Shown here: one piece after another, positions 53,154-63,885 of the stretch
How the letters are laid out: each line of letters opens with the position of its first letter
Position numbering within the stretch: the stretch's first letter is position 1
From: Shimia thalassica
GTDB taxonomy: Bacteria; Pseudomonadota; Alphaproteobacteria; Rhodobacterales; Rhodobacteraceae
Assembly: GCF_001458215.1 (NCBI RefSeq)
Contig: NZ_CYTW01000001.1
Location: forward strand, 2,046,001-2,110,000
Direction: 5' to 3'
DNA: 64,000 bases
The notes under the pieces: generated by a model
Told to the model about the DNA's origin: nothing
The model's database searches: none
What the model saw: only the letters and a program-made list of their open reading frames with translations
Made by a program: the position numbers and the translations under genes

Positions 53154-53965
53154 CCCAAACCGTTCTGGACAAAATCAAAGCCTATAAACTGGAAGAGGTT
53201 GCAGCCGATAAAGCCGCGAAACCTTTGACCGAAGTCGAGGCCGAAGCGCGCGATGCATCGCCCATTCGCGGCTTTGCCGACGCGCTGTTCCAAGCCAGCC
53301 GCCAAGGCTATGGCCTGATTTCCGAGGTCAAGAAAGCCTCGCCGTCCAAAGGTTTGATCCGCCCCGACTTTGATCCGCCCGTGTTGGCCAAAGCCTATGA
53401 AGACGGTGGCGCGACATGTTTGTCGGTTTTGACTGACACCCCCAGCTTTCAAGGCGCAAAAAAATATCTGACCGCCGCACGCGAGGCCACAAACCTGCCT
53501 GCGCTGCGCAAGGATTTCATGTACGACACCTATCAAGTGGCCGAAGCCCGCGCATTGGGTGCGGACTGTATCCTGATCATCATGGCCTCGGTCAGCGATG
53601 CGCAGGCGCAGGAACTGGAAGATGCCGCCTTTGGGTGGGGCATGGATGTGCTTATCGAAGTGCACGATGCGATCGAACTGGAACGCGCAACCAAGTTGAA
53701 ATCGCCCCTTATGGGCATCAACAACCGCAATCTGAAAACCTTTGAAACATCACTGGATACCACACGCGAGCTGTCTAAACTGGTGCCTGCAGACCGCTAT
53801 GTCGTGTCCGAAAGCGGGCTGAACACGCCAGCCGACCTTGCGGATATGGCACGTTATGGTGCGCGCATGTTCCTGATCGGGGAAAGCCTGATGCGCAAGG
53901 ATGATGTCGCCACGGCCACACGCGAGTTGCTTGCTGATCCATTGATGCAGCCGGGGGCGTTTTAA
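53150..53965 (+). CDS. trpC: indole-3-glycerol-phosphate synthase
   Basis: 271-residue (beta/alpha)8-barrel enzyme of tryptophan synthesis. Typical elements are the phosphate-site [45 protein letters not shown], and [11 protein letters not shown], with [12 protein letters not shown] closing the barrel. Overlaps ung by four bases and moaC by one base. This TrpC is not fused to TrpF. Confidence 0.96.
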   Translation: MTQTVLDKIKAYKLEEVAADKAAKPLTEVEAEARDASPIRGFADALFQASRQGYGLISEVKKASPSKGLIRPDFDPPVLAKAYEDGGATCLSVLTDTPSFQGAKKYLTAAREATNLPALRKDFMYDTYQVAEARALGADCILIIMASVSDAQAQELEDAAFGWGMDVLIEVHDAIELERATKLKSPLMGINNRNLKTFETSLDTTRELSKLVPADRYVVSESGLNTPADLADMARYGARMFLIGESLMRKDDVATATRELLADPLMQPGAF

Positions 53966-54441
53966 TGTCGGGTTTGACCCATTTTGACGGCAAGGGCGAT
54001 GCCCATATGGTGGATGTTTCGGAAAAAGCCGTCACATCACGCGTGGCTGTCGCAGAAGGCTGGGTGCGTATGAAGCCCGAAACCCATGCGATTATTGCCG
54101 AAGGTCGAGCCAAAAAGGGCGATGTTCTCGGGGTTGCCCGTTTGGCTGGCATCATGGGGGCCAAGCAATGTGCGACATTGATCCCGTTGTGCCATCCGCT
54201 TCCCATCACGAAGGTTTCGGTCGAGTTGACCACCGATGCCGATCTGCCCGGAGTACGCATCGAGGCCACGGTTAAGACAACCGGCCAGACCGGTGTCGAA
54301 ATGGAAGCGCTGACGGCGGTGAATGTCGCCGCCTTGACGGTCTATGACATGTCAAAGGCCGTTGATAAAGATATGGAAATCGGCGGCATCCGCGTCATCC
54401 TGAAAGATGGTGGAAAATCAGGGAGATACGAGGCGACATGA
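53965..54441 (+). CDS. moaC: cyclic pyranopterin monophosphate synthase accessory protein MoaC
   Basis: 158-residue enzyme of molybdenum-cofactor synthesis, acting with MoaA on GTP-derived cyclic intermediates. The opening [18 protein letters not shown], the [15 protein letters not shown] catalytic block and the [26 protein letters not shown] signature are complete. It overlaps trpC by one base and moeA by four. MoaA is not in the window. Confidence 0.96.
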   Translation: MSGLTHFDGKGDAHMVDVSEKAVTSRVAVAEGWVRMKPETHAIIAEGRAKKGDVLGVARLAGIMGAKQCATLIPLCHPLPITKVSVELTTDADLPGVRIEATVKTTGQTGVEMEALTAVNVAALTVYDMSKAVDKDMEIGGIRVILKDGGKSGRYEAT

Positions 54442-55613
54442 TCTCGGTTTCAGAGGCCCTTTCCCACCTGTTTGCCCTTGCCGGACCTTTGGAAAGCGAA
54501 AGCGTTCCGTTGTCCAAGGCAAACGGGCGTGTACTTGGCCAGGACGTTTTTGCGCGCCGCGACCAGCCGCCCTTTTCGGCCTCTGCTATGGATGGATATG
54601 CCGTTTGCGCCAAGGATGTCGTGTCTGGTGCCACCCTTGAGGTGATCGGCGAAGCTGCAGCAGGACACGGGTTTTCGGGCACTGTCACAACAGGTCAGGC
54701 CGTACGGATTTTCACAGGCGCACCTGTGCCTGTGGGGGCGGACCGCGTGGTCATTCAGGAAGACGTGAGCCGGGACAGCAGCACGATCACGCTTGGTGAT
54801 AAGATCGACGCCGGTTTTCACATCCGCCCCGCCGGAGGGGATTTTTCCGAAGGCGATCGTTTGTCGGCGCCGCGCGTTCTGACGCCGTCGGACATTGCGC
54901 TCATGGCGTCCATGAATATCGCAAATGTCCCCGTCATCCGCAAACCGCGCGTGGCCATCATGTCGACGGGTGATGAATTGGTCATGCCCGGTGAGACACC
55001 CGGCCCCGACCAGATCATTTCCTCGAACAGCTTCGGGCTTCAGGCCTTGTTGCGCGATCTAGGCGCCGAAGCGCGCCTGTTGCCAATCGCAAAAGACACC
55101 CGCAGTTCGCTCGAGACAGCCTTCTCGATGGCGGATGACGCAGATCTGGTGATCACAATCGGTGGCGCCTCGGTCGGTGATCATGATCTGGTGGGCGACG
55201 TGGCCGTTGATCTGGGCATGTCGCGCAGCTTTTACAAAATCGCGATGCGGCCCGGCAAACCCTTGATGGCCGGCCGACTGGAAAATGGTGCGGTCATGAT
55301 CGGCCTGCCCGGTAACCCTGTTTCGGCCATGGTGTGCGGACATATCTTTATGGCCCCTGTGATCCGCCAAATGCTCGGGCTTGGCCCGTCAGCGCCACAA
55401 GAAGAAACCGCTTTGCTTGCTGCGCCCCTTTCTGCAAATGGGCCGCGCCAACACTATATGCGGGCACGCGTCGAAGCAGGCCGCATCACCGCATTCGAGC
55501 GTCAGGATTCATCTTTGCTGACGATTTTGTCCCAAGCCAATGCCCTTTTGATCAGGCCACCGCATGATCCCGAACGGGTCAGTGGCGAAACGGTCCGCTA
55601 CGTCCCCTTATAG
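54438..55613 (+). CDS. moeA: molybdopterin molybdenumtransferase MoeA
   Basis: 391-residue enzyme inserting molybdate into molybdopterin. Seen are [45 protein letters not shown], and the active region [13 protein letters not shown] with [13 protein letters not shown] and [11 protein letters not shown]. The C-terminal domain is complete. It is the last gene before the lexA promoter; lexA has its own promoter in the 122-base gap. Confidence 0.95.
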   Translation: MISVSEALSHLFALAGPLESESVPLSKANGRVLGQDVFARRDQPPFSASAMDGYAVCAKDVVSGATLEVIGEAAAGHGFSGTVTTGQAVRIFTGAPVPVGADRVVIQEDVSRDSSTITLGDKIDAGFHIRPAGGDFSEGDRLSAPRVLTPSDIALMASMNIANVPVIRKPRVAIMSTGDELVMPGETPGPDQIISSNSFGLQALLRDLGAEARLLPIAKDTRSSLETAFSMADDADLVITIGGASVGDHDLVGDVAVDLGMSRSFYKIAMRPGKPLMAGRLENGAVMIGLPGNPVSAMVCGHIFMAPVIRQMLGLGPSAPQEETALLAAPLSANGPRQHYMRARVEAGRITAFERQDSSLLTILSQANALLIRPPHDPERVSGETVRYVPL

Positions 55614-55664
55614 CATTCCAAGACACCTCATCTTGAGGCATGTTCTCAAATGTTCGCAAAATAT

Positions 55665-55693
55665 TTGACACAAAACGAGAACATGCGTAGAAC
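55665..55693 (+). promoter_or_regulatory. lexA promoter with LexA box
   Basis: -35 TTGACA (55665-55670), 17-base spacer, -10 TAGAAC (55688-55693). The LexA box GAAC-N7-GAAC (55679-55693) covers the -10, so LexA would block polymerase and autoregulate. A further pair of GTTC halves spaced by six bases at 55642-55655 is a weaker match. Confidence 0.9.
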
Positions 55694-55735
55694 AAAGGTA
55701 ATATACCTGTCGTTCAAGAACCCCGGGGATTTGTC

Positions 55736-56449
55736 ATGCTGACCAAAAAACAACTCGATTTGCTGGAATTTATTCATACCCGCGTGCAACGCGATGGTGT
55801 GCCCCCCAGTTTTGACGAGATGAAGGATGCGCTGGACCTACGGTCCAAGTCTGGCATTCACCGGTTGATCACGGCACTTGAAGAACGCGGGTTCATCCGG
55901 CGGCTGGCCCATCGCGCCCGCGCGATCGAAGTTGTCAAACTTCCAGAGAGCATGGGCGGTGTCCCGAGTGCGCCGACATCCGGTTTCCAGCCCAAGGTCA
56001 TTGACGGACCGCACCCTTCGCCTACCCAGCCCGCAAATGTCACGCCGGAAGAGATTGTGATGCATGCGCGCGAATTGCCCGTGATGGGCAAGATCGCGGC
56101 GGGTGTCCCGATCGAAGCGATCAGCCATGTTGACCACCACGTCGCCGTGCCCGGTCAGATGTTGCGCGCCACAGGCAGCCATTATGCGCTGGAAGTCAAA
56201 GGCGACTCGATGATCGACGCTGGCATCAACGATGGCGACACGGTGATTATTCGAGAAGCAAGCACCGCCAATAATGGCGATATCGTCGTTGCGCTGGTTG
56301 AAGATCAGGAGGCAACCCTGAAAAAATTCCACCACAATGGCACGTCGATTGCTTTGGAAGCGGCCAATCCGGCCTATGAAACCCGTGTTTATCCCGAAGA
56401 CATGGTCAAGGTTCAGGGCTGTCTGGTTGGACTTATCCGCACCTATTAA
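55736..56449 (+). CDS. lexA: LexA repressor
   Basis: SOS repressor of 237 residues. The N-terminal winged helix is in [19 protein letters not shown] followed by [15 protein letters not shown]. The self-cleavage site is Ala122-Gly123 in KIAAGVP, with catalytic Ser158 (KGDSMID) and Lys196 (ATLKKF). RecA-stimulated cleavage at this bond would derepress SOS genes. The GAAC-N7-GAAC box upstream is the alphaproteobacterial operator type. It converges on comEC, overlapping it by four bases at the stop codons. Confidence 0.97.
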   Translation: MLTKKQLDLLEFIHTRVQRDGVPPSFDEMKDALDLRSKSGIHRLITALEERGFIRRLAHRARAIEVVKLPESMGGVPSAPTSGFQPKVIDGPHPSPTQPANVTPEEIVMHARELPVMGKIAAGVPIEAISHVDHHVAVPGQMLRATGSHYALEVKGDSMIDAGINDGDTVIIREASTANNGDIVVALVEDQEATLKKFHHNGTSIALEAANPAYETRVYPEDMVKVQGCLVGLIRTY

Positions 56450-58467
56450 TCCGCAGTACGGATTTCTGGCGTGTTCCAAAGACGCCGCCCGCTAGCGGCG
56501 CGGGCCGTGTGTTCCTGCCACGTCCCGTCCGAAAGACGATACAGGGCAATTGCGCCCGTGCGTCTGAGGCTGTTGGCGTCATAGACCTGACAGGGCAAGG
56601 TGTTGGCGAGCGGATAATTTGCCACCACGACCATCTGGGGCGGACATGTTTGAAACGCCGCCACCGCCCGCTTGCCCTTAACATGCGTGATCTGTTGCGC
56701 CGCCACTTCGGGCCACCGCGTTGCAGCCTGTGGCTGGGTGATGTTTTCGCCATCGTTTGCCAACCAGTTGAGGGCCACAAACCCCTGCCCGCGATCTTTG
56801 CTCAGGGCGCGCCCTTTGGGTGTCAGGACGCCCACTAACCCACCCGTGTCAGAAATCAGAACGTCCGGGCGATTTGTGTCGGCCCACAGCCCCAGCCCCA
56901 CAACCGCAACCGCCACGCCCATCCAACGCAGATGCCCCTGCCACAGGATCAGCCACAACATACCCAAACTGAAAACGGGTAAAAAGGCCGGTGGCGGGCT
57001 TGGGATAAACCCTTGGGCTCCGTCTTGTTCGGACACGAGCTTTGCCACCGTCATGATAACGCGCAGCCCCTGCTCCATGGCCCAAAGCCCCACCCCCTCG
57101 AGGCCCAATGGCACCAGACACACGGCAAGAACCGCCGAAGGCGCCACAACCAGTCCCATCACGGGCATGGCGACAAGATTGGCCGGCAATCCATAGTGCG
57201 ACACCACATTGAAATTTGACGCCGCATAAGGGGCTGTCGCCAATCCGGCCACCAAGGAAGACAGAAACAATGTTGCAAAGGCACGCACCCACTTGGGGCC
57301 GAGGCGCACCTCTTGATCCCGCATCACAGCAAACACCGCCACCAGTGCTGTTGTGGCTGCAAATGACATCTGGAACCCCGGGCTCAGCAATGCTTCGGGG
57401 CGCAGGCACAAAATGACCAGACCCGCCAAAGCCACCGCTCTTAACGACAAGGCACGCCGATCCAAAATGACCGCGATCAGCGCGACCGCAGCCATGACAA
57501 AGGCGCGTTGCGTCGCGACGCTTCCTCCGGACAGGACGAGATAGGCCGCAGCCGCGCCAAGTGCTATGCCCGCTGCGATTTTCTTTGCCGGAAGCCTGAG
57601 TGAAACCGCGGGAAGCAGCGCAAACGCCAGACGGGCCGCAGCAAACACCACCCCGGCGAGCAACCCCATATGAAGGCCCGAAATTGCAAGAAGATGGGCA
57701 AGGTTGGATGCGCGCAACGCCTGAACCGTGGTCTCGTCCAGACCGCTGCGGTCGCCGGTTGTAAGTGCGGCGGCAACCCCCGCAACATCCGGCGACATGC
57801 GCGCCTGAACGGCCTTGGACAGCTTCATGCGAAAGGCAAAAACCGATGCCCCGTTTTGTCGTGGTGCCGCCGTTAACACAGGGGTTCGGGTATAGCCGAC
57901 AGCCCCAATGCCCTTGAACCAGGCATGCCGTTGAAAATCAAAACCGCCCGGTTCAACCGGACCGGACGGGGGGGACAAATGCGCGGTCATCATGACGCTC
58001 ATTCCCGGTGACGGGGTTATGAACCCCTGTTCGCCGTGCATGGCCACCCTGACTTTCGCAGGGGTTTGATCGGGCCGCATGTTTTCAAGGGTCACATCCG
58101 CCAATGTCAGACGCAGCGCATCCGACGCCGAGCGATCCATACCTATGATGCGGCCCTGAACAGCGCCATAGTAGCGCCATTCAAGAACCGGTGCCCCCAC
58201 CCAATGCGCACGCCCCGCAGCCAGACCAAATCCCAAAGCCAGCAAGGCGCATAGCCAGATCAAAGGCGCAAAAGCCCGTTTTTGAAGAAAAGCCAAAACC
58301 GCGCAGAAAAATCCAAATATCACCAGCGCGCCGACAACCAAACGGTCCGGTTCTTCCGGCATCAGGAAATACAGGCCAATCCCGCCCCCCAGACCAACAG
58401 GTCCCCAGGCAAACAGATGCCCTCTTTGGCCCAGAAGGGCCAAACCAATCCCTTCAAAAATGCGCAA
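56446..58467 (-). CDS. comEC: ComEC/Rec2 family DNA-uptake channel protein
   Basis: Polytopic inner-membrane protein of about 673 residues. An N-terminal DUF4131-like OB region is followed by the competence domain with many helices and the [22 protein letters not shown] signature. The C-terminal region corresponds to the remnant of the metallo-beta-lactamase domain but lacks the HxHxDH motif, as is common in this group, so nuclease activity is not expected. The start is set at TTG 58467, seven bases after GAGAGAGG; the frame is open to another TTG at 58506 without a good ribosome site, and no ATG lies near. Single-strand DNA import during competence is the family role. Confidence 0.85.
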   Translation of the reverse strand: MRIFEGIGLALLGQRGHLFAWGPVGLGGGIGLYFLMPEEPDRLVVGALVIFGFFCAVLAFLQKRAFAPLIWLCALLALGFGLAAGRAHWVGAPVLEWRYYGAVQGRIIGMDRSASDALRLTLADVTLENMRPDQTPAKVRVAMHGEQGFITPSPGMSVMMTAHLSPPSGPVEPGGFDFQRHAWFKGIGAVGYTRTPVLTAAPRQNGASVFAFRMKLSKAVQARMSPDVAGVAAALTTGDRSGLDETTVQALRASNLAHLLAISGLHMGLLAGVVFAAARLAFALLPAVSLRLPAKKIAAGIALGAAAAYLVLSGGSVATQRAFVMAAVALIAVILDRRALSLRAVALAGLVILCLRPEALLSPGFQMSFAATTALVAVFAVMRDQEVRLGPKWVRAFATLFLSSLVAGLATAPYAASNFNVVSHYGLPANLVAMPVMGLVVAPSAVLAVCLVPLGLEGVGLWAMEQGLRVIMTVAKLVSEQDGAQGFIPSPPPAFLPVFSLGMLWLILWQGHLRWMGVAVAVVGLGLWADTNRPDVLISDTGGLVGVLTPKGRALSKDRGQGFVALNWLANDGENITQPQAATRWPEVAAQQITHVKGKRAVAAFQTCPPQMVVVANYPLANTLPCQVYDANSLRRTGAIALYRLSDGTWQEHTARAASGRRLWNTPEIRTAD

Positions 58468-58546
58468 GCCTTGTCCTCTCTCGGGCAGGTCGCTAGACAG
58501 GCCCAAACGCTAGTCCATTCTAGGTTACGGAAAGGTTAATCCCCTC

Positions 58547-59971
58547 ATGACAGGCCAGGTCGTCACCCGCTTCGCCCCATCTCCTACAGGTTATCTGCAC
58601 ATTGGCGGAGCCCGCACGGCTCTGTTTAACTGGCTGTATGCGCGCGGGCGCGGCGGCAAGTTCTTGCTGCGCATCGAAGACACCGATCGGGAACGCTCTA
58701 CGCCCGAAGCCACCGCCGCCATTTTGCAAGGCATGGACTGGTTGGGTCTGGACCACGACGGTGAGGTCATCAGCCAGTTTGAAGGCGCAGCGCGTCACGC
58801 CGAAGTGGCCCATCAACTGCTGGCCGAAGGCAAAGCCTACAAGTGTTTTGCCACCCAGGATGAAATCGCAGCCTTCCGTGATGCGGCGCGCGCCGAGGGC
58901 AAATCAACACTGTATCGCTCGCCGTGGCGTGATGCGGACAGCAGCACCCACCCGGATGCGCCCTTTGTTGTGCGGATCAAAGCCCCTCAGGAAGGCACAA
59001 CCGTCATTCAGGACGAAGTGCAGGGCGATGTCACCATTCGCAACGATCAGCTGGATGACATGATCCTGTTACGTTCGGATGGCACTCCCGTTTATATGCT
59101 GGCCGTTGTAGTGGATGATCACGATATGGGCGTGACACATGTCATCCGTGGGGATGATCACCTGAACAATGCCGCACGCCAGATGATGATCTATACCGCG
59201 ATGGGCTGGGACCTGCCGGTCTGGGCACACATCCCGCTGATCCACGGCCCTGATGGCAAAAAACTGTCCAAGCGGCACGGCGCTCTTGGTGCTCAGGAAT
59301 ACCAGGCCATGGGCTATCCCGCCGCTGGCATGCGCAATTATCTGGCCCGTCTGGGCTGGAGTCACGGAGATGACGAGTTCTTTTCCGATGCGCAGGCTCT
59401 GGAGTGGTTCGATCTGGATGGAATCGGCAAAAGCCCTGCCCGTTTCGATACAAAAAAGCTCGAAAACCTGTGCGGACAGCATATCGCTGTTAGCGATGAC
59501 GCCGCACTGCTGCACGAATTGGTGGCATATCTGGCCGCTGTTGACGCGCCGGAGCTGTCTGACGACAAGAAGGACGGTTTGTCGCGGGCAATGTATTGCC
59601 TCAAAGAGCGGGCGAAAACTTTCCCTGAACTCATTGAAAAAGCTGAATTTATTTTAGTTGACCGCCCACTTCAACCAGACGCCAAGGCGCAAAAGAATCT
59701 CGATACAGTATCCCGTGGTATACTGAAAGAATTGACGCCGCAGCTGCAAAATGCTAGCTGGTCGCGTGACGGATTGGAGGCTGTCACCAACTCTTTCGCA
59801 GAAGCCAAAGAGATTAAATTCGGCAAGATGGCCGGCCCTCTTCGGGCGGCGCTTGCAGGACGATCGGTGACACCCAGCGTATTTGACATGATGCTCGTTC
59901 TGGGCCGCGATGAAACACTCGCCCGCCTGGAGGACGCATCACATTATGAGCCGGAGGTGAAGGAAGGTTAA
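58547..59971 (+). CDS. gltX: glutamyl-tRNA synthetase
   Basis: Class I aminoacyl-tRNA synthetase of 474 residues. The HIGH motif is [20 protein letters not shown] and the KMSKS motif reads [10 protein letters not shown] near residue 240. The anticodon-binding C-terminal part follows. AAAGG lies before ATG 58547, divergent from comEC. Many alphaproteobacteria carry a second gltX copy acting on tRNA-Gln; whether this one charges tRNA-Gln as well cannot be said. Confidence 0.95.
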   Translation: MTGQVVTRFAPSPTGYLHIGGARTALFNWLYARGRGGKFLLRIEDTDRERSTPEATAAILQGMDWLGLDHDGEVISQFEGAARHAEVAHQLLAEGKAYKCFATQDEIAAFRDAARAEGKSTLYRSPWRDADSSTHPDAPFVVRIKAPQEGTTVIQDEVQGDVTIRNDQLDDMILLRSDGTPVYMLAVVVDDHDMGVTHVIRGDDHLNNAARQMMIYTAMGWDLPVWAHIPLIHGPDGKKLSKRHGALGAQEYQAMGYPAAGMRNYLARLGWSHGDDEFFSDAQALEWFDLDGIGKSPARFDTKKLENLCGQHIAVSDDAALLHELVAYLAAVDAPELSDDKKDGLSRAMYCLKERAKTFPELIEKAEFILVDRPLQPDAKAQKNLDTVSRGILKELTPQLQNASWSRDGLEAVTNSFAEAKEIKFGKMAGPLRAALAGRSVTPSVFDMMLVLGRDETLARLEDASHYEPEVKEG

Positions 59972-60044
59972 CCAAACCTGAACCACCGACAACGTAAAAC
60001 GCCCGGATGATCCGCATTCCGGGCATGAGAGGAAGGGAACACGA

Positions 60045-61340
60045 ATGTCTGACACCCAGAAAACAGCGACTTTGACGATTGACGACAAGTCCTTTGAACT
60101 GCCGATCCACTCGCCGACCGCTGGTCCGGATGTATTGGATATCCGTAAGCTGTACGGCCAGGCCGGTGTGTTTACCTATGATCCGGGTTTTACCTCGACC
60201 GCATCTTGTGAATCGACCATCACCTATATCGACGGCGAAGAAGGCATCCTGCTGCACCGCGGGTATCCCATCGACCAGCTGGCTGGTAAATCGCACTATC
60301 TCGAAGTTTGCTTCCTGCTGCTTTACGGCTATCTGCCAACAGCGACCGAGCTGGAAAACTTTGAAACCACCATCACGCGTCACACAATGGTGCATGAGCA
60401 GATGATCAACTTCTTCCGTGGGTTCCGTCGCGACGCGCACCCAATGGCGATCATCGTGGGTGTCATCGGTGCGATGTCGGCGTTCTATCACGACTCGACA
60501 GACATCAATGACCCGCGCCAGCGTGAAGTTGCCTCGCATCGTTTGATCGCGAAGATGCCAACCATTGCTGCGATGGCCTATAAGTACACCGTGGGTCAGC
60601 CGTTTGTGTATCCGCGCAATGATCTGGATTATGCGTCCAACTTCCTGCGCATGTGTTTTGCTGTTCCGGCAGAAGAGTATGAAGTGAACCCGATCCTCGC
60701 CCGCGCGATGGACCGTATCTTCACGCTGCACGCCGACCACGAGCAGAACGCGTCGACGTCGACTGTTCGTCTGGCTTCGTCTTCGGGTGCGAACCCGTTT
60801 GCCTGTATCGCTGCTGGTATCGCTTGTCTCTGGGGACCGGCACACGGTGGTGCAAACCAGGCGTGTCTCGAGATGCTGAAAGAAATCGGCACACCGGACC
60901 GTATTCCTGAATTCATCGCACGTGCCAAAGACAAAGAAGACCCCTTCCGTCTGATGGGCTTTGGTCACCGCGTTTACAAAAACCACGACCCGCGCGCGAC
61001 CGTGATGAAGCAATCGGCAGACGAAGTTCTCGATCTGCTGGGTGTTGAAGACAACCCACTGTTGCAGGTTGCCAAAGAGCTTGAGCGCGTCGCGCTGAGC
61101 GATCCATACTTTGCAGACAAGAAACTGTTCCCGAACGTCGATTTCTACTCGGGTATCATTCTCGAAGCGATGGGTTTCCCAACCTCAATGTTCACACCCA
61201 TCTTCGCTTTGTCGCGGACTGTTGGCTGGATTTCGCAGTGGAAAGAACAGCTGTCTGATCCAGCACACAAAATCGGTCGCCCTCGTCAGCTGTACCTTGG
61301 CGAAACCGAGCGTGACTATTCGGATATCGAAAACCGCTAA
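60045..61340 (+). CDS. gltA: citrate synthase (type II)
   Basis: TCA-cycle entry enzyme of 431 residues joining acetyl-CoA and oxaloacetate. Catalytic His and Asp regions are visible: [36 protein letters not shown], and [12 protein letters not shown]. The N-terminal extra beta region ([13 protein letters not shown]) marks the longer, NADH-sensitive type II group of Gram-negatives. A GAGG ribosome site precedes ATG 60045, 73 bases after gltX; a strong terminator follows. Confidence 0.97.
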   Translation: MSDTQKTATLTIDDKSFELPIHSPTAGPDVLDIRKLYGQAGVFTYDPGFTSTASCESTITYIDGEEGILLHRGYPIDQLAGKSHYLEVCFLLLYGYLPTATELENFETTITRHTMVHEQMINFFRGFRRDAHPMAIIVGVIGAMSAFYHDSTDINDPRQREVASHRLIAKMPTIAAMAYKYTVGQPFVYPRNDLDYASNFLRMCFAVPAEEYEVNPILARAMDRIFTLHADHEQNASTSTVRLASSSGANPFACIAAGIACLWGPAHGGANQACLEMLKEIGTPDRIPEFIARAKDKEDPFRLMGFGHRVYKNHDPRATVMKQSADEVLDLLGVEDNPLLQVAKELERVALSDPYFADKKLFPNVDFYSGIILEAMGFPTSMFTPIFALSRTVGWISQWKEQLSDPAHKIGRPRQLYLGETERDYSDIENR

Positions 61341-61363
61341 GTCCTGTTTTTCGAAGATTTTGG

Positions 61364-61396
61364 AACGCGCCACCGCTTTGCTGTGGCGCGTTTTTC
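61364..61396 (+). terminator. rho-independent terminator after gltA
   Basis: AACGCGCCAC (61364-61373) pairs with GTGGCGCGTT (61383-61392) around CGCTTTGCT, followed by TTTTC. Confidence 0.9.
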
Positions 61397-61455
61397 TTTG
61401 TTTCGGCAATAAGTTGAAACGATGCGCCCCCTAGCCTCAAACTGTTTCCAAAAGG

Positions 61456-61503
61456 TTAACAAAAATTAACTTTCTTTGACTCATCGCGGCGTTTGTCCAT
61501 AAT
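61456..61503 (+). promoter_or_regulatory. predicted promoter of the anchored RTX protein gene
   Basis: -35 TTGACT (61476-61481), 16-base spacer, -10 CATAAT (61498-61503), 44 bases before the ATG. Just upstream lie two TTAA elements (61456-61459 and 61466-61469) six bases apart; the CtrA box has seven, so CtrA control is only a possibility. Confidence 0.6.
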
Positions 61504-61547
61504 TAAGGCGATTTTATGTCAAATATTTGGCTCTTGGGGGGCGGAAG

Positions 61548-62483
61548 ATGATCGCACTATCTGTTGTATTGGGCGTTGCGTTTTGGGGTTGGGCCCTGAC
61601 CGAGATTTTTGATGACGACGACGATAATTCCGAAAACCAGTCTGACGATGACAACATGAGCATGGCGGATGACGACGCCGAACAAATGTTGGACGAGGAC
61701 GAAGAGTCGGATGACGATGAGGACGCCGACGAGGATTCTGATGAAGACGACACTCAGATCGTAGCGGTCAAAGGCGATCAAGGCGACGATAGCATTACCG
61801 GCACTGATGAAGACGACCGGATTATCGGCAAAGGCGGCGAAGACACCCTCAAAGGTCTTGAAGGCGATGACGAGCTTCTGGGCTGGGCCGGAAACGACTC
61901 GATCAACGGCGGCCCGGGGGCTGACACGATTGACGGCGGGTCGGCGAATGACACCTTGTTCGGCGGCGGCGGCTTTGACCAAATGACTGGTGGTACCGGC
62001 GATGACGTCATGGACGGTCACACGTCGGACGATATGCTGGACGGGGAACAGGGCAACGACAGCCTCTTGGGCGGCTCTGGCCTCGACACTCTCTTGGGTG
62101 GTGAAGGTGACGACACCCTTGATGGCGAAGAAGACGCGGACTCGCTGGATGGCGGTGAAGGCGTCGACATGCTGTACCTTGGCGGCAATGATACCGGCAC
62201 CGGCGGCGCGGGCGAAGATACCTTTGGCCTGTTTGCGGACGAATACGATGGCGAGGAGCAATCTTTGGTCACAGACTTTGAAGACGGTGACCAACTTCTG
62301 GTCATCTACCCCTTCGGAGAGGCAGAGCCCGATCTGAGCGCCACCCAGGAAGGCGAGGATGTCCATCTTATGGTGAACAACATCCATACCATGACAATCG
62401 CAAATGCCACGGCGGCGACTGTATTGTCGTCCACCTCGGTCGCAGAGGATGCTGCCGAAGAAGAAACAATGGCGGCGGTCTGA
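61548..62483 (+). CDS. membrane-anchored RTX-repeat calcium-binding protein
   Basis: 311-residue protein with an unusual plan. It starts with one hydrophobic segment (IALSVVLGVAFWGWALTEIF), then a very acidic linker of about 57 residues rich in Asp, Glu and Ser, then about 15 glycine/aspartate nonapeptides (roughly residues 79-213; units such as GDDTLDGEE and GADTIDGGS) that would bind Ca2+ in a beta-roll, then a short beta-rich C-terminal part. Secreted RTX proteins normally lack an N-terminal anchor and use a C-terminal type I signal. The hydrophobic start suggests attachment to the inner membrane with the repeats outside the cytoplasm. No type I exporter genes are near. Start: ATG 61548 after GGAAG. 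Its function is unknown. Confidence 0.8.
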   Translation: MIALSVVLGVAFWGWALTEIFDDDDDNSENQSDDDNMSMADDDAEQMLDEDEESDDDEDADEDSDEDDTQIVAVKGDQGDDSITGTDEDDRIIGKGGEDTLKGLEGDDELLGWAGNDSINGGPGADTIDGGSANDTLFGGGGFDQMTGGTGDDVMDGHTSDDMLDGEQGNDSLLGGSGLDTLLGGEGDDTLDGEEDADSLDGGEGVDMLYLGGNDTGTGGAGEDTFGLFADEYDGEEQSLVTDFEDGDQLLVIYPFGEAEPDLSATQEGEDVHLMVNNIHTMTIANATAATVLSSTSVAEDAAEEETMAAV

Positions 62484-62516
62484 CCCAAGACACATCAGAC
62501 AGGACCCGACAAAACC

Positions 62517-62550
62517 AAAACGCCGGTGCAAATGTTTGCATCGGCGTTTT
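62517..62550. terminator. bidirectional terminator between RTX gene and enoyl-CoA hydratase gene
   Basis: AAAACGCCGGTGCAAA (62517-62532) pairs with TTTGCATCGGCGTTTT (62535-62550), with one G-T pair. A and T runs at the ends let it serve both converging genes. Confidence 0.88.
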
Positions 62551-62579
62551 GCGTCAACTCGGAAAAGCGTTTTTAGGGG

Positions 62580-63356
62580 TCAGCGCCCTTCAAACTTGGC
62601 AGATCGCTTGTCAAGGAAGGCCACCACGCCTTCTTGGAAATCCCGTGTTCCACCGCATTTGCCTTGCAGCTTCGCCTCAAGCGCCAGCTGCGCATCCAAA
62701 GAGTTCTCCATCGAGGCCTGCAAGGCCTGCTTGATCCGGTGATAGGCCTTGGTTGGTCCATTCGCCAGATGTGCCGCACGCGCCTTCCAATGCGCCTCGA
62801 ACGCGTCATCGGGAACATGTTCCCAGATCATGCCCCAGTCATCGGCCTGTTTGGCCGTAATCTTATCCGCAAACAACGACGCCCCCATGGCCTTGGCCGA
62901 TCCGATCAAACGAGGTAGCACATAGGTGCCACCCGCATCCGGGATCAGACCAATGCGTGAAAATGCCTGCATGAAATAAGCGCTGTCTGTTGCGATCACA
63001 ACGTCGGCAGCCAGTGCCAGATTGGCCCCTGCCCCTGCAGCGGCGCCATTCACGGCACTGATCACCGGCACGTCGCATTCCGAGATGGCCCGGATCATCG
63101 GACCATATTCGTCGCGCAAGGTGCGTTCCAGATCCATATTTGCGGCGTCCGCCCCATCGCCCAGATCCTGTCCCGAGCAGAAGGCGCGGCCTTTGCCCGT
63201 CAGGACAACAACGCGGGCTGTTTTGCCTGCCTCAATCACGGCATGTGTGATTTCGGCGCGCATCGTTGCCGTCAGAGCGTTCATCACATCAGGACGGTTC
63301 AGCGTGATCACCGCGATACCATCTTCCAGCGTGTAGGTGATTGTTTCAAAGTCCAT
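62580..63356 (-). CDS. enoyl-CoA hydratase/isomerase family protein
   Basis: Crotonase-fold enzyme of 258 residues acting on an acyl-CoA. The CoA-binding and oxyanion motif is FCSGQDLGDG, and NGAAAGAGANLALAADVVIA plus DAGGTYVLPRLIG follow. The SGQDL form and the overall pattern resemble PaaG-type isomerases of phenylacetate degradation, but other beta-oxidation roles are equally possible, and no paa genes are nearby. ATG 63356 has GAGGGG upstream; 12 additional residues from an earlier in-frame start are poorly conserved. Confidence 0.88.
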   Translation of the reverse strand: MDFETITYTLEDGIAVITLNRPDVMNALTATMRAEITHAVIEAGKTARVVVLTGKGRAFCSGQDLGDGADAANMDLERTLRDEYGPMIRAISECDVPVISAVNGAAAGAGANLALAADVVIATDSAYFMQAFSRIGLIPDAGGTYVLPRLIGSAKAMGASLFADKITAKQADDWGMIWEHVPDDAFEAHWKARAAHLANGPTKAYHRIKQALQASMENSLDAQLALEAKLQGKCGGTRDFQEGVVAFLDKRSAKFEGR

Positions 63357-63432
63357 TGGTATTTCCCCTCGCGTCGTCCTGTTCGGGACCAACCTTACTT
63401 TGTCGGGATTTCACTCCAAGCGAAACCCCGCG

Positions 63433-63885
63433 TCATTTTTCCATGATCTTTTTGAGACGCGCCTGTTCCTCGTCGCTGAGACCGTCCTCACCCGAAACCG
63501 GCGCAACAGACCTGCGGCGCAGATAAACAGCGCCCACGCCGCCCGCAAGCAAAAGCATCAAAGGCCCGGCCAGCCAAAGGACGAGGTTGGACCCGCTGGT
63601 TTTCGGGTTCAACAGAACATATTCGCCATACCGGTCCACGATAAAGGCCATGGCCTCGTCGTTGCTGTCCCCCGCCACCAGACGCTCACGCACCAAAAGG
63701 CGCAGATCCCGCGCCAAATCAGCATTGGAATCATCGATGCTCTCGTTACGGCACACAAGACAACGCAGGTCTTTGGACAACTCGCGGGCACGCGCCTCTA
63801 GCGCTGGATCGTCCAGCACCTCATCCGGCTGAACGGCCCACACCGGGGACGCCACCAGAACCAGGATCATCAACAAACGTTTCAT
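63433..63885 (-). CDS. ccmH: cytochrome c-type biogenesis protein CcmH
   Basis: 150-residue thiol-redox component of cytochrome c maturation. It has an N-terminal signal (MKRLLMILVLVASPVWA), the LRCLVCRNESI motif with the CxxC that reduces apocytochrome cysteines, the DLARDLRLLVRERL helix, and a C-terminal transmembrane helix (NLVLWLAGPLMLLLAGGVGAVYL) ending in basic residues. This is the short alphaproteobacterial form. Its ATG overlaps the ccmF stop, so both are translated together. It acts in the periplasm, delivering reduced apocytochrome to the CcmF heme-ligation complex. Confidence 0.94.
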   Translation of the reverse strand: MKRLLMILVLVASPVWAVQPDEVLDDPALEARARELSKDLRCLVCRNESIDDSNADLARDLRLLVRERLVAGDSNDEAMAFIVDRYGEYVLLNPKTSGSNLVLWLAGPLMLLLAGGVGAVYLRRRSVAPVSGEDGLSDEEQARLKKIMEK

